DNA of 64,000 bases from Paenibacillus spongiae. Lineage in GTDB: Bacteria; Bacillota; Bacilli; Paenibacillales; Paenibacillaceae. Within the stretch, counting starts at the first letter, position 1. Every line of letters begins with the position of its first letter. Below, one piece after another: positions 8,714 through 18,276 of the stretch. The translations under genes were made by a program, and so were the position numbers. The DNA lies in assembly GCF_024734895.1 (NCBI RefSeq), contig NZ_CP091430.1, positions 2,374,501 to 2,438,500 of the forward strand, written 5' to 3'. Below the pieces are notes generated by a model, which saw only the letters and a list, made by a program, of their open reading frames with translations, had not been told where the DNA came from and searched no databases.

Positions 8714-8743
8714 GTCATATTGAACGGGTTGTCCGCATAGAAT
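8714..8743 (+). promoter_or_regulatory. Sigma-E promoter of the spoIIIA operon
   Basis: GTCATATT at 8714-8721, a 14-base spacer, and CATAGAAT at 8736-8743 closely fit the mother-cell sigma-E consensus. It lies 85 bases before the spoIIIAA start. spoIIIA is a sigma-E operon in B. subtilis. Confidence 0.8.
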
Positions 8744-8827
8744 TGGTAGCGGATAGGCCGTATTGCGAGTATTGGTCTATGAAACTTGCAAATAAGCGGC
8801 AAAGTCGAATTCCGGGAGGGTTTTCTT

Positions 8828-9835
8828 ATGCTAGTGCGCGTCGTTCACCTGCTGCCGTCTGAGCTCGCATCCATACTCGAGCGCATGCCTGATCGGGTGA
8901 AGGATACGGTCGAAGAGATTCGCATACGGGAAGGACGCCCGCTTGAAATTGGCTATGAAGGCGGCTTTTCCTTCGTCGGACAAGACGGCGGTCTCCATAA
9001 ACGTCCAGAAGAAGCGTACAAGCCGGCAGGCGATATATGCCGCAAGCTGCTGGAAAGGGTGACGAACCATTCTATCTACGCAATGGAAGAAGAGCTTCGC
9101 CGCGGCTTCATAACCGTAGCCGGCGGGCATCGGATCGGCATTGCCGGAAGAACGGTGCTGGAGGGCGGCAGTGTCCGGGGCATTCGCGATGTGGCCGCCT
9201 TCAATGTCCGGATCGCCCGCGAAGTGCCGGGAGCCTCGGCCAAAATATTGCCCAGACTGCTTGATTTCGGACGGAGGTCGGTGCTGCCTGCGCTTATCGT
9301 CGGTCCGCCGCAGCAGGGGAAGACAACCGTTGCGCGCGATTTGGCCCGATCGGTCAGCGCCGGTGATTGGGGCCATCCGGCAGCTGCAGGATGGATCGGC
9401 CGCAAAGTCGGGATCGTAGATGAACGATCCGAAATTGCCGCGTGCGTCCGAGGAGTGCCGACCTTCGACGTCGGTCCCCGAACCGATGTATTGGATGCAT
9501 GCCCCAAGGCGGAAGGGATGATGATGATGCTTCGCTCGATGTCGCCGGATGTGCTTATCGTGGACGAGATCGGCCGGCCGGAGGATGCCGATGCGATACT
9601 TGACGCTTGCCATGCGGGAATTACGGTCATCGCCACTGCGCATGCCAAGGATGCCGATGAGGCGAAAGGGCGCCCCGTGCTTAAGCGATTGCTCGAAGCA
9701 GGCGCATTCGCGGTATGTGTCGAGCTGCAGCGGGGCCCGGCTGGGCTGACAAGCCGGATTGCGGCGGCGCGGCCGGGCGGGCGGTTGCCCACGGCAAGAG
9801 AACCGACTTCCAGCGGGGGCGGCGCCTATGGTTAA
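8828..9835 (+). CDS. spoIIIAA: Stage III sporulation protein AA, ATPase of the feeding-tube channel
   Basis: 335 residues. A secretion-type AAA+ ATPase thought to energise the SpoIIIA-SpoIIQ channel between mother cell and forespore. The Walker A motif GPPQQGKTTVARDL and the Walker B stretch DVLIVDEIGRPED are visible, with the upstream conserved segment RGFITVAGGHRIGIAG. The ATG at 8828 follows GGGAGGG; the in-frame ATG at 8786 lacks an SD. First gene of the eight-gene operon, overlapping spoIIIAB by 8 bases. The C-terminal tail is Gly/Arg-rich. Confidence 0.95.
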   Translation: MLVRVVHLLPSELASILERMPDRVKDTVEEIRIREGRPLEIGYEGGFSFVGQDGGLHKRPEEAYKPAGDICRKLLERVTNHSIYAMEEELRRGFITVAGGHRIGIAGRTVLEGGSVRGIRDVAAFNVRIAREVPGASAKILPRLLDFGRRSVLPALIVGPPQQGKTTVARDLARSVSAGDWGHPAAAGWIGRKVGIVDERSEIAACVRGVPTFDVGPRTDVLDACPKAEGMMMMLRSMSPDVLIVDEIGRPEDADAILDACHAGITVIATAHAKDADEAKGRPVLKRLLEAGAFAVCVELQRGPAGLTSRIAAARPGGRLPTAREPTSSGGGAYG

Positions 9836-10352
9836 GCTAATCGGGGCCGTGCTCATCTTGTTCGCCGGAACGATGATCGGTTTTCATCAAGCGTCGAGAT
9901 TTGCCGCCAGGCCGCGTCAAATCCGCCAGCTTATTCAAGCGCTGCAGAGGCTGGAAACCGAGATCGGATACGGATATACGCCGCTGCCTGAAGCGGTGAC
10001 GAGCTCCGCCGCTCATCTGCCGGAACCGGTCGCCGGACTGCTGCAAAGCGTAAGCCGGCTGCTGGCCGAGGGCGAGCGTGAGGGGAAGACCTTCCGGGAG
10101 TGCTGGGAGGAGGCGCTGACGATGCACTGGCCGGGCACGGCGATGAAGAACGCCGAGCAGTCGGCGCTGATCCGGCTGGGTTCGGCGCTCGGAATAAGCG
10201 ACCGCGATGATCAAGTCAAGCATTTGCGGCTTGCCGTACAGCAGCTGAAGGCGGAAGAAGATGCGGCCAGGGACGATCAGTCACGCTACGAGAAGATGTG
10301 CAAGAGCTTGGGTGTCCTCGTCGCCGCGCTAGTCGTCATTTTGATCGTTTAG
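9828..10352 (+). CDS. spoIIIAB: Stage III sporulation protein AB
   Basis: 174 residues. It starts with a membrane segment (MVKLIGAVLILFAGTMIGF) and ends with another (LGVLVAALVVILIV), with a helical soluble region between, resembling the GspF-like SpoIIIAB fold that links the ATPase to the channel. The start overlaps the end of spoIIIAA, indicating translational coupling. Size agrees with B. subtilis (171). Confidence 0.93.
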   Translation: MVKLIGAVLILFAGTMIGFHQASRFAARPRQIRQLIQALQRLETEIGYGYTPLPEAVTSSAAHLPEPVAGLLQSVSRLLAEGEREGKTFRECWEEALTMHWPGTAMKNAEQSALIRLGSALGISDRDDQVKHLRLAVQQLKAEEDAARDDQSRYEKMCKSLGVLVAALVVILIV

Positions 10353-10367
10353 TGGGGTGCCGGTTAA

Positions 10368-10574
10368 ATGAACAACATTGATGTTAGCGCCATATTTCAA
10401 ATTGCGGGAATCGGCATCATTATCGCAATGATTCATACCGTCTTGAAACAGATGGGCAAGGAAGATATGTCGCACTGGGTCACGTTAATCGGATTTGTCG
10501 TCGTTCTGTTCATGGTCGTCCGGCTGCTCAGCGACTTGTTTCAAGAGATAAAGTCCATTTTTCTGTTTCAGTGA
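10368..10574 (+). CDS. spoIIIAC: Stage III sporulation protein AC
   Basis: 68 residues, the normal size. Two transmembrane helices (FQIAGIGIIIAMIHTVLKQMG and WVTLIGFVVVLFMVVRLL) typical of SpoIIIAC, a small subunit of the channel in the outer forespore membrane. Start ATG at 10368, 15 bases after spoIIIAB. Confidence 0.95.
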   Translation: MNNIDVSAIFQIAGIGIIIAMIHTVLKQMGKEDMSHWVTLIGFVVVLFMVVRLLSDLFQEIKSIFLFQ

Positions 10575-10608
10575 GAAGTCCCGTCCAGTCAAGGCAGGTG
10601 AATCCCGA

Positions 10609-11004
10609 ATGGAAATCATTCAAATCGTCGGTCTCGGATTGATCACAACCATCCTCATTCTCGTCGTTCGGGAACAAAAGCCGATGTTCGCTTTTCTGCT
10701 TGCCGCATTTACCGGATTATTCATCTTTCTGTACATGATCGGCAAAATCGAAACGGTGATCACCGTGCTCGAGCAGCTGGCAGACCGATCAGGCATACCG
10801 TCGATTTACTTGAAGACGATTCTGAAAATAATCGGTATTGCTTATATCGCCGAATTCGGAGCGCAGATTGTGCGGGACGCAGGTCAGGAAAGTGTCGCTT
10901 CAAAAATTGAATTTGCCGGCAAAGTGCTTATTCTTGTCATGGCGGTTCCGATTATCGGCGTTATCGTCGAAACCGTGATCGGCCTGCTGCCGGCGGGGAG
11001 TTGA
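10609..11004 (+). CDS. spoIIIAD: Stage III sporulation protein AD
   Basis: 131 residues with four hydrophobic helices and the conserved central region YLKTILKIIGIAYIAEFG, as in SpoIIIAD of B. subtilis (133). Membrane component of the SpoIIIA-SpoIIQ complex. AGGCAGGTGA serves as SD for ATG at 10609. Confidence 0.95.
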   Translation: MEIIQIVGLGLITTILILVVREQKPMFAFLLAAFTGLFIFLYMIGKIETVITVLEQLADRSGIPSIYLKTILKIIGIAYIAEFGAQIVRDAGQESVASKIEFAGKVLILVMAVPIIGVIVETVIGLLPAGS

Positions 11005-11008
11005 AGGC

Positions 11009-12259
11009 ATGCTGCAGCGTCTAATCCGGGCCCTGGCGCTGCAAGCGGCGCTCTGGATCGCCATTCTCGCGTTTCTTCCCGGATCCGTCTCAGCGCTAGC
11101 CGATATGCCGGAGCGGGAGCAGCAGCCTGCCGGCGGAGCGCAGTCTGTCCAGCGGGCCGGATCCGTAACGGACAACCTGGCCGAAGGGCAGCTGCGCGAG
11201 ATCGATACGACAGCGGTAGAAAGCTACTGGAACAAGCTCATGAAGGAATATGGCGGCCTGTTTCCCGACAGTAAAGTGCCCAGCTTTATGGAGATGATCG
11301 TTCCCGGCGGCGAAGGGCTAAAGCTGACGACCGTCTTGACCGGACTTCTGCGTTACGTCATGTATGAGGTTCTATATAACGGCAAGCTGCTCATTACGAT
11401 CGTCATGCTCACGGTGTTCAGCATGATTCTCCAGACGCTGCAAACGGCGTTCGAGCGCAATGCCGTCAGCAAGGTCGCCTACAGCATCACATACATGGTG
11501 ATGATCGTCCTCGTGGTGAACAGCTTCAATGTCGCGATCGGATATGCGAAGGACGCCATCAGCGGCATGATCCAATTCATGATGGCGATGATACCGCTGC
11601 TCCTTACGCTGCTGGCAACGATGGGGAATGTGGTGACGGTCACGGTTCTGCACCCTTTGATTGTGTTTATGATCCATGCGGTAGGGTCGGTCATCTTTAC
11701 TATCGTCTTTCCGCTTCTGTTCTTCTCGGCCGTCCTGCATATCGCCAGCGCGCTGACGGACAAGTTCAAGGTGACGCAGCTTGCGAACGTCCTGCGCAAT
11801 TTCGGGGTTGGCGTGATGGGGATCATGCTCACGATATTTCTGGGCGTTATATCCGTTCAGGGGGCGACAAGCTCGGTTACGGACGGCGTCACCATGCGGA
11901 CGGCAAAGTTCATCACCGGAAACTTCGTGCCGGTTATCGGCCGGACGTTCTCCGACGCGGCGGACACGGTCATGTCGGCCTCCATGCTCGTGAAGAATGC
12001 GATCGGGCTTGCCGGGGTCATTATCCTCATCTTCTTATGTGCCTTTCCGGCCATCAAAATATTAACTCTGGCCTTGATATATAACGTATCGGCGGCCATT
12101 ATGCAGCCGCTTGGCGACAGCCCGATCGTCGACTGCCTGCGGACGATAGGCAAGACGCTCATCTATGTGTTCGCTGCGCTGGCTGCCGTCAGCTTAATGT
12201 TCTTCCTCGCAGTCACGATCATATTGACGGCAGGGAACGCTGCCGTGATGATACGTTGA
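11009..12259 (+). CDS. spoIIIAE: Stage III sporulation protein AE
   Basis: 416 residues, close to the family length (about 400). A signal-like N-terminal hydrophobic segment is followed by a soluble linker rich in Gln/Gly and about seven membrane helices. SpoIIIAE is a polytopic component of the mother-cell side of the channel and is the largest membrane subunit. It lies 4 bases after spoIIIAD. Confidence 0.95.
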   Translation: MLQRLIRALALQAALWIAILAFLPGSVSALADMPEREQQPAGGAQSVQRAGSVTDNLAEGQLREIDTTAVESYWNKLMKEYGGLFPDSKVPSFMEMIVPGGEGLKLTTVLTGLLRYVMYEVLYNGKLLITIVMLTVFSMILQTLQTAFERNAVSKVAYSITYMVMIVLVVNSFNVAIGYAKDAISGMIQFMMAMIPLLLTLLATMGNVVTVTVLHPLIVFMIHAVGSVIFTIVFPLLFFSAVLHIASALTDKFKVTQLANVLRNFGVGVMGIMLTIFLGVISVQGATSSVTDGVTMRTAKFITGNFVPVIGRTFSDAADTVMSASMLVKNAIGLAGVIILIFLCAFPAIKILTLALIYNVSAAIMQPLGDSPIVDCLRTIGKTLIYVFAALAAVSLMFFLAVTIILTAGNAAVMIR

Positions 12260-12281
12260 GCCTTAGGAGGGAGTGGGCAAA

Positions 12282-13103
12282 ATGCTGGCATGGCTCGCCG
12301 CGTGGCTGAAACAAATAATAGCGGTCGTGCTGCTGGCCGGTCTTATTGATCTGCTGCTGCCGAACCAGACGATGCAGCGCTATGTGCGGCTGATCGCGGG
12401 CCTGATCATTCTGCTGACGCTGTTGTCTCCGATCATCCGTCTGCTGCAGGGCGATTACGATACGCAGCTGAACGCCAGCTTCGACAACTGGCTCAAAGCC
12501 TCGCCCCCAAAGGAGTACAGGATGCCCACGCTGGAAGATATACAGCGCGATGCGGAGGCGCTGAAGCGGAAGCAGGAATTGGCGGCCGCGGCACTGACAG
12601 AGAAACAGCTGGCCTCCGCAATGAAGGAAGCGCTGGAGCGGGGAACCGGCCTGAAGGTATCATCCGTGTCGGTGCGGCTCGCCGGAACATCCAAGACGGA
12701 TGCGGCGTCTGTGCAGACGGTTGAAGTTACGCTGGACAGCATGGGGGGCGCACCGGACGAGTCCCCCGGAGCTGCTTCGGGGGGCGAAGGCGAAGCTGGG
12801 ACGGCATCAGGGGGCGAAGGCGATGAAGGGAAGGCATCAGGGCTTGAAGGCGGCGCTGACGCCGGCGAAATACAACCCGTCGAGTCTGTCGATTCGGTGT
12901 CCGTATTTGTCCAGGTGGACACAAATCGCGTGAACGGTTCCGATTCCGGACAGCCGGTCAGCGAGGGATATGCGCCTGTTGAAGGAAGAGCCGCCGAAGC
13001 GGTAAGGCGGGTGCTCAGCGAAGGCTGGTCGGTTCCGCCAGGCGTCGTCAGTGTTCGCATGGCATCAAGCGATGGAGCCGGAGCCGGGGCGGCCCCGGAT
13101 TAG
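12282..13103 (+). CDS. spoIIIAF: Stage III sporulation protein AF with enlarged acidic linker
   Basis: 273 residues, clearly longer than the about 206 of B. subtilis. Two N-terminal membrane helices (IIAVVLLAGLIDLLLP and LIAGLIILLTLLSPIIRLL) precede a ring-building-motif-type soluble domain. The extra length is mostly a low-complexity linker at about residues 155-190 with repeated SGGEGEAG/SGGEGDEG/SGLEGGAD units. ATG at 12282 is 11 bases after AGGAGG; the GTG at 12273 is too close to it. Part of the spoIIIA operon. Confidence 0.9.
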   Translation: MLAWLAAWLKQIIAVVLLAGLIDLLLPNQTMQRYVRLIAGLIILLTLLSPIIRLLQGDYDTQLNASFDNWLKASPPKEYRMPTLEDIQRDAEALKRKQELAAAALTEKQLASAMKEALERGTGLKVSSVSVRLAGTSKTDAASVQTVEVTLDSMGGAPDESPGAASGGEGEAGTASGGEGDEGKASGLEGGADAGEIQPVESVDSVSVFVQVDTNRVNGSDSGQPVSEGYAPVEGRAAEAVRRVLSEGWSVPPGVVSVRMASSDGAGAGAAPD

Positions 13104-13119
13104 GAAAGGGGAGAGAACC

Positions 13120-13758
13120 GTGGCCAAGTGGCTGGAAGGATTGGAAAAGCTCGTAGGCGGAGGTCCGTCGGGGCCGAAGCGGGTGAAGACGCTGCGGTGG
13201 CTGCTGCTCGTAGGAGCGCTTGGAATCGCGTTGATGCTGCTGAATTCCTTGCTGACCCTTCAAACCGTCGAGCCTGATCCGGAGCAGCCGGCCTCCGTCC
13301 CGTCCGATCAGACAACCTTTCTCGGCGGGAAAGACGCGGAAGGCTCTGCGTTCGAATCGATCGAGCACCCGCTGGAAAACCGGCTGAAGGAAATATTGGA
13401 GAAAATCGTAGGGGTTGGATCCGTTGACGTGCTGGTCAGCGTCGATTCAACAGAGGAGGTTGTCGTCGGCCGCAACGATAAGGAAACCCAGCAGATAACC
13501 GACGAGAACGACAAGAACGGCGGCAAACGCCATATCACATCCATAACAAAGGATGGGCAAGTGGTCTTGTATGAATCGGCCGGCGGCCAGTCGCCGCTGG
13601 TGACCAAGCGCATCAAGCCGAAGGTTCGGGGGGTTCTGATCGTCGCCAAGGGCTCCGAGAACGGAACCGTCCGGCGTCTCATACTCGATGCGGTAGAGAA
13701 GGGGCTTAACGTGCCGGTCAATCGCATTTCCGTCGTACCGAGTAAGCATGCATCCTAA
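13120..13758 (+). CDS. spoIIIAG: Stage III sporulation protein AG
   Basis: 212 residues. One transmembrane helix (LRWLLLVGALGIALMLLNSL) and a periplasmic-type soluble domain with the ring-building motif; KVRGVLIVAKGSENG is the conserved C-terminal stretch. SpoIIIAG forms a large ring in the intermembrane space. GTG at 13120 follows AAAGGGGAG and gives the expected N-terminus; the frame is open through the end of spoIIIAF, but that upstream part is not family-like. Confidence 0.94.
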   Translation: MAKWLEGLEKLVGGGPSGPKRVKTLRWLLLVGALGIALMLLNSLLTLQTVEPDPEQPASVPSDQTTFLGGKDAEGSAFESIEHPLENRLKEILEKIVGVGSVDVLVSVDSTEEVVVGRNDKETQQITDENDKNGGKRHITSITKDGQVVLYESAGGQSPLVTKRIKPKVRGVLIVAKGSENGTVRRLILDAVEKGLNVPVNRISVVPSKHAS

Positions 13759-13794
13759 ATCAAAACGAAAATGGAAAAGGGAGGCTTTCACTTT

Positions 13795-14481
13795 ATGAAC
13801 ACGAAAAGACAAACGGTTTGGCTCGTATCGATGCTCAGCTTGATGGTCATTTTATCCGCGTACTACTTGTTTACCGAAGATGTCGACACCCCCTCTGATA
13901 TGCTGACCGACGGTACGCAGCAGGAGCAGATGATTCTCCCTAATGCGACAGAAGCGGCGGCCGGCGGCAGCTCGCAGGAGAACGGCATCGTCGTTGACAA
14001 GGTGGAGACCGGGGGCGGTCAGGAAACGAAGGAAACAGCCTCGGCGGGAACGAAGGCCGAAACGAATGCGGACCAGCTCTCCAAGGAGGATCAGGAAGTG
14101 CTTCGCAAAGTAGAGGCGGAGGGAATCGCAAGCAGCAGCGTATTCGACGAGCTTCAGTACAAGCGCGACCAGAAATTCTATGAAGAGAACAATCGTCTGT
14201 ACAGCGTTATCTCCGATACGAAGCAGAACCCGGAGGAGGCGACGAAAGCGATTGACCAGCTCGATCAGCTGGAGGAGAAGAGCGCGAAGATCACCGGGCT
14301 TGAACAAGAGCTCGGCAAGCAGTTCAGCATAGCGATCGTCTCGCCGGAGCCGAATGATAAATACAAAGTTGTCGTACAAAGCGAGAAGCTGGAGAAAAGC
14401 CAGGCCGACAGCATCGTCATGCTCGCCATGAAAGAACTCGGCTTGTCCGCGAACCAGGTTTCCGTTCAGTTCATTCCTTAA
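13795..14481 (+). CDS. spoIIIAH: Stage III sporulation protein AH
   Basis: 228 residues. An N-terminal membrane anchor (TVWLVSMLSLMVILSAYYLF) is followed by a Gly/Glu/Thr-rich linker and the YscJ/FliF-like domain that pairs with SpoIIQ of the forespore. The ATG at 13795 has AAGGGAGG at proper distance and matches the usual N-terminus; an ATG eight codons earlier lacks an SD. Last gene of the operon, followed by a terminator hairpin. Confidence 0.94.
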   Translation: MNTKRQTVWLVSMLSLMVILSAYYLFTEDVDTPSDMLTDGTQQEQMILPNATEAAAGGSSQENGIVVDKVETGGGQETKETASAGTKAETNADQLSKEDQEVLRKVEAEGIASSSVFDELQYKRDQKFYEENNRLYSVISDTKQNPEEATKAIDQLDQLEEKSAKITGLEQELGKQFSIAIVSPEPNDKYKVVVQSEKLEKSQADSIVMLAMKELGLSANQVSVQFIP

Positions 14482-14504
14482 TCCGGCCATAATGCTGCAA
14501 TTAT

Positions 14505-14550
14505 ACTGCCCCTTGTACGCCGTCTCGGCGTCCGAGGGGCAGTGCGTTTT
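14505..14550 (+). terminator. Terminator of the spoIIIA operon
   Basis: ACTGCCCCT and AGGGGCAGT form the base, ACGCCG and CGGCGT the upper stem, followed by GCGTTTT. The T-run is short. Confidence 0.75.
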
Positions 14551-14645
14551 AAAGCTATGAGAAGATGCCGGCTTCCTGCTGCAGGAGCAGCAGCTATTTC
14601 CAATTAGGCTTGCATAAAAAATGGGTTCGTGTTCAGCTGCGTTTG

Positions 14646-14654
14646 TGCTATAAT
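14646..14654 (+). promoter_or_regulatory. Extended -10 promoter before accB
   Basis: TGTGCTATAAT, with TATAAT at 14649-14654, lies 88 bases before the accB start. The -35 region is weak. The transcript would begin just before the hairpin-rich leader at 14670-14731. Confidence 0.6.
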
Positions 14655-14669
14655 AGTTCTGTTATGTGC

Positions 14670-14731
14670 AAGTTTTGGCATTCCCGATATATTCGGCAAA
14701 GCCGATATGAAGCAGCACAGAAACCTTTTAG
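14670..14731 (+). promoter_or_regulatory. Diverged leader element before accB
   Basis: AAGTTTT (14670-14676) sits in the loop of a TGC/GCA mini-stem; TCGGC-AAA-GCCGA (14693-14705) is a perfect 5-bp, 3-base-loop hairpin; AAACCTTTTAGGAG (14721-14734) carries the SD. The plan matches the efp/folD/clpP leaders, but the long-range pairing has one mismatch. Confidence 0.35.
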
Positions 14732-14741
14732 GAGTGAAACC

Positions 14742-15221
14742 ATGTTCAAGCTGAGTGAAATCAAAGAATTGATCAAGCTGGTCGACCAAACATCCGTCCA
14801 CGAGCTGGAAATCGAAAACGAAGGCGCACGCTTGTCGATCCGCAAGCCAGGCAAAACGGAAGTGGTCCATGTGCAACCGGCGTCAATCGTCCCTACATAT
14901 ACCCAGGCCACTCCCGACCCCGGCCAACAAACGACTGTCGCTCCCGTCCCTGCGGTTCAATCCGCTCCCAAAGCGGACAACCTGCACCAAATCGTATCGC
15001 CGATGGTCGGTACGTTCTATCGCGCATCTTCACCTGACGCCCAACCGTTTGTAAGCGTTGGCGATCGCGTGAGCGAGAAGACGGTCGTGTGCATTCTCGA
15101 AGCGATGAAGCTGATGAACGAGCTTGAAGCGGAAGTGCGCGGCGAAATCGTCGAGGTGCTCGTCGAGAACGGGCAGCTCATCGAGTTCGGACAACCCTTG
15201 TTCCTGGTCAAGCCGGAATAA
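14742..15221 (+). CDS. accB: Biotin carboxyl carrier protein of acetyl-CoA carboxylase
   Basis: 159 residues. An N-terminal helix (FKLSEIKELIKLVDQTSV), a Pro/Ala/Thr-rich flexible linker and a C-terminal biotinyl domain with CILEAMKLMNELEAE, where the Lys of AMKLM is biotinylated. Carries CO2 between biotin carboxylase and carboxyltransferase to make malonyl-CoA for fatty acids. ATG at 14742 follows TTTTAGGAGTG. It forms an operon with accC, 54 bases downstream. Confidence 0.96.
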   Translation: MFKLSEIKELIKLVDQTSVHELEIENEGARLSIRKPGKTEVVHVQPASIVPTYTQATPDPGQQTTVAPVPAVQSAPKADNLHQIVSPMVGTFYRASSPDAQPFVSVGDRVSEKTVVCILEAMKLMNELEAEVRGEIVEVLVENGQLIEFGQPLFLVKPE

Positions 15222-15275
15222 TCCGGCTAACGCGTAGCAAGTTCAAGAACAGTGCGCACGAAAGGGGCTTTAAGC

Positions 15276-16661
<1,386 letters not shown>

Positions 16662-16714
16662 CAAACACGGGCTAACGGCTCCTGACAGGACGTCCAAATT
16701 AAGCCCTTAAGGTT

Positions 16715-16743
16715 TGTCATATTTCTCTCTGAATGCTATAGTA
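16715..16743 (+). promoter_or_regulatory. Sigma-A promoter before yqhY
   Basis: TTGTCA at 16715-16720, a 17-base spacer, and TATAGT at 16738-16743 with a TGC extension. It lies 75 bases before the yqhY start and separates it from accC. Confidence 0.75.
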
Positions 16744-16817
16744 TAAGAATAAGAAGCGGATGAGCCCCAGGCGAAAGGCCGGAGCTACGCTACTTTACGG
16801 GAGGTGTTAGAATAACC

Positions 16818-17225
16818 ATGAGCACGCTCGCAGCGGATTATGAGAAAACGGACATGGGTACCATTCAAATCGCACCCGAGGTCATCGAAGTCATTGCAGG
16901 GCTGGCTACGATCGAGGTACAGGGCGTCGCAGGAATGAGCGGCGGATTCGCAGGCGGTATCGCCGAGCTGCTGGGCCGCAAGAACCTGTCCAAGGGCGTC
17001 AAAGTCGAAGTGGGACAGCGGGAAGCGGCAGTTGACGTATCGATTATTGTCGAATACGGCAATCGCATTCCAGAGATTGCGGCTGATATTCAGCGTAATG
17101 TTAAGCGTTCGATTGAAACGATGACTGGACTTCATGTCGTCGAGGTCAACGTTCATATCCACGACGTTCATTTCAAGACGACGGAGAAAGTAGAAGAAGA
17201 TGAAACGCAGAATCGTGTGAAGTAA
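16818..17225 (+). CDS. yqhY: Asp23/Gls24 family protein YqhY
   Basis: 135 residues of the Asp23/Gls24 (DUF322) family: GTIQIAPEVIEVIAGLATIEVQGV at the N-terminus, then DVSIIVEYGNRIPEIAADIQ and the C-terminal VVEVNVHIHDVHF. In Bacillus yqhY is genetically tied to accBC, and its loss perturbs acetyl-CoA carboxylase control; the synteny here is the same. A separate promoter and a terminator bracket the gene, so it can be expressed apart from accBC. SD GGGAGG is 12 bases from ATG at 16818. Confidence 0.92.
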   Translation: MSTLAADYEKTDMGTIQIAPEVIEVIAGLATIEVQGVAGMSGGFAGGIAELLGRKNLSKGVKVEVGQREAAVDVSIIVEYGNRIPEIAADIQRNVKRSIETMTGLHVVEVNVHIHDVHFKTTEKVEEDETQNRVK

Positions 17226-17255
17226 TTGAACGCGAGGACTGCGAATAATTGCGAT

Positions 17256-17298
17256 ACCCCCTTGTCAATGGGCTTGCCGCTCGGCGCTAGGGGGTTTT
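17256..17298 (+). terminator. Terminator after yqhY
   Basis: ACCCCCT pairs with AGGGGGT around a GC-rich inner hairpin, followed by TTTT. Confidence 0.8.
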
Positions 17299-17328
17299 AT
17301 TCAGTCCGCCCCAAGGAGGAATCTCACG

Positions 17329-17889
17329 TTGATCAGAGTGTTGGACAAGCTTCTGTTGTTTATATATAGCCTGGCAATCGGGGTCGTATCCGTTCTTGCC
17401 TTTAGCGCGGCTTTTCATTGGCTGCCCGAGAAATGGATTAACGATATGACCCGTGATTTATATGGCAATGTCAAGTGGCTCCAGGTGACGGTCATTGCCG
17501 TTTCGGCGGCGCTGTTCCTGCTAAGCGTGCGTTTCTTCTATGTCTCGCTGCGCCGGAGTCATGCATCCGCGCCATCCATCGATCAACGGACAGAGTTTGG
17601 GGACATTCGCATCTCTCTGGAAACAGTTGAGAACCTGGCCTTGAAAGCGGCCGGACGCCAACGGGGCGTCAAGGATTTGCGGGCGAGAATTCATCTGGGC
17701 GAAGCGGGAATCGATATCACGATTCGCGCCATCGTGGACGGCGAGACATCCATTCCGGTCATTACGGAAGACATTCAGAAGTCGGTCAAATCTCATGTGG
17801 AAGAAATTACAGGGATACCGGTCTCGGTCGTAACGGTTTTTGTGGCGAATATTATCCAGACGGCAAACTATAAAAGTCGCGTGGAATAG
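17329..17889 (+). CDS. amaP: Alkaline shock response membrane anchor protein AmaP
   Basis: 186 residues. Two N-terminal membrane helices (LLLFIYSLAIGVVSVLAFSA and VTVIAVSAALFLLSVRFFYV) followed by an Asp23-like domain (FGDIRISLETVENLALKAA ... VSVVTVFVANI). AmaP tethers Asp23-family proteins to the membrane in staphylococci; here the probable partner is YqhY upstream. The start is TTG at 17329, ten bases after AAGGAGG. Confidence 0.9.
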   Translation: MIRVLDKLLLFIYSLAIGVVSVLAFSAAFHWLPEKWINDMTRDLYGNVKWLQVTVIAVSAALFLLSVRFFYVSLRRSHASAPSIDQRTEFGDIRISLETVENLALKAAGRQRGVKDLRARIHLGEAGIDITIRAIVDGETSIPVITEDIQKSVKSHVEEITGIPVSVVTVFVANIIQTANYKSRVE

Positions 17890-17900
17890 GGGCGTTGCCG

Positions 17901-18131
17901 ATGTGGAGAGAAATTTGGGTAACCTATGGAGGACGGATCGCCGGTGTAACGACAGGCATCGTGCTCGGAATTCTCTATTTTATCGTAGGATTTTGGGACA
18001 TGCTGTTTTTCGGACTTTTATTGTGGATCGGCTATACCATAGGCGGCTTCAAGGACAGCGGCAGCGGACCGATCATTCCGTGGAATCGCCTGACGGAATG
18101 GCTGATGCAGCGCTGGCGGCCCTTCAAATAG
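17901..18131 (+). CDS. DUF2273 small membrane protein
   Basis: 76 residues with two hydrophobic helices (GVTTGIVLGILYFIVGFWDM and LFFGLLLWIGYTIGGFKDSG). It matches the DUF2273 proteins that follow amaP in Firmicute asp23 clusters. The start ATG at 17901 is 8 bases after AGGGG and 11 bases after the amaP stop, so both are co-transcribed. No biochemical role is known; a structural partner of AmaP/YqhY is inferred from context. Confidence 0.85.
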   Translation: MWREIWVTYGGRIAGVTTGIVLGILYFIVGFWDMLFFGLLLWIGYTIGGFKDSGSGPIIPWNRLTEWLMQRWRPFK

Positions 18132-18136
18132 CACTG

Positions 18137-18198
18137 TGATCTCCTCCGTACCCCGGACGAATGCGTTTCTTTCGGGGCAGGGAGGAGATCATATTTTT
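18137..18198 (+). terminator. Terminator after the amaP pair
   Basis: TGATCTCCTCC pairs with GGAGGAGATCA, with an inner CCCCG/CGGGG stem, followed by TATTTTT. Confidence 0.88.
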
Positions 18199-18276
18199 GC
18201 CACGATACCAACTGTTTAACAGCCGGGTTTGCTGATTTGCTCCGGCACGATTCGATTTACATCTATAGGAGGACCC

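Noticed and set aside
11372..11740. His/Arg/Asp-rich minus-strand frame opposite spoIIIAE
   Set aside because: Mirror of hydrophobic codons in spoIIIAE; no start signal and no family resemblance.
14742..14760. FapR-type operator at accB
   Set aside because: No inverted repeat resembling the known FapR site was recognised in the accB leader.
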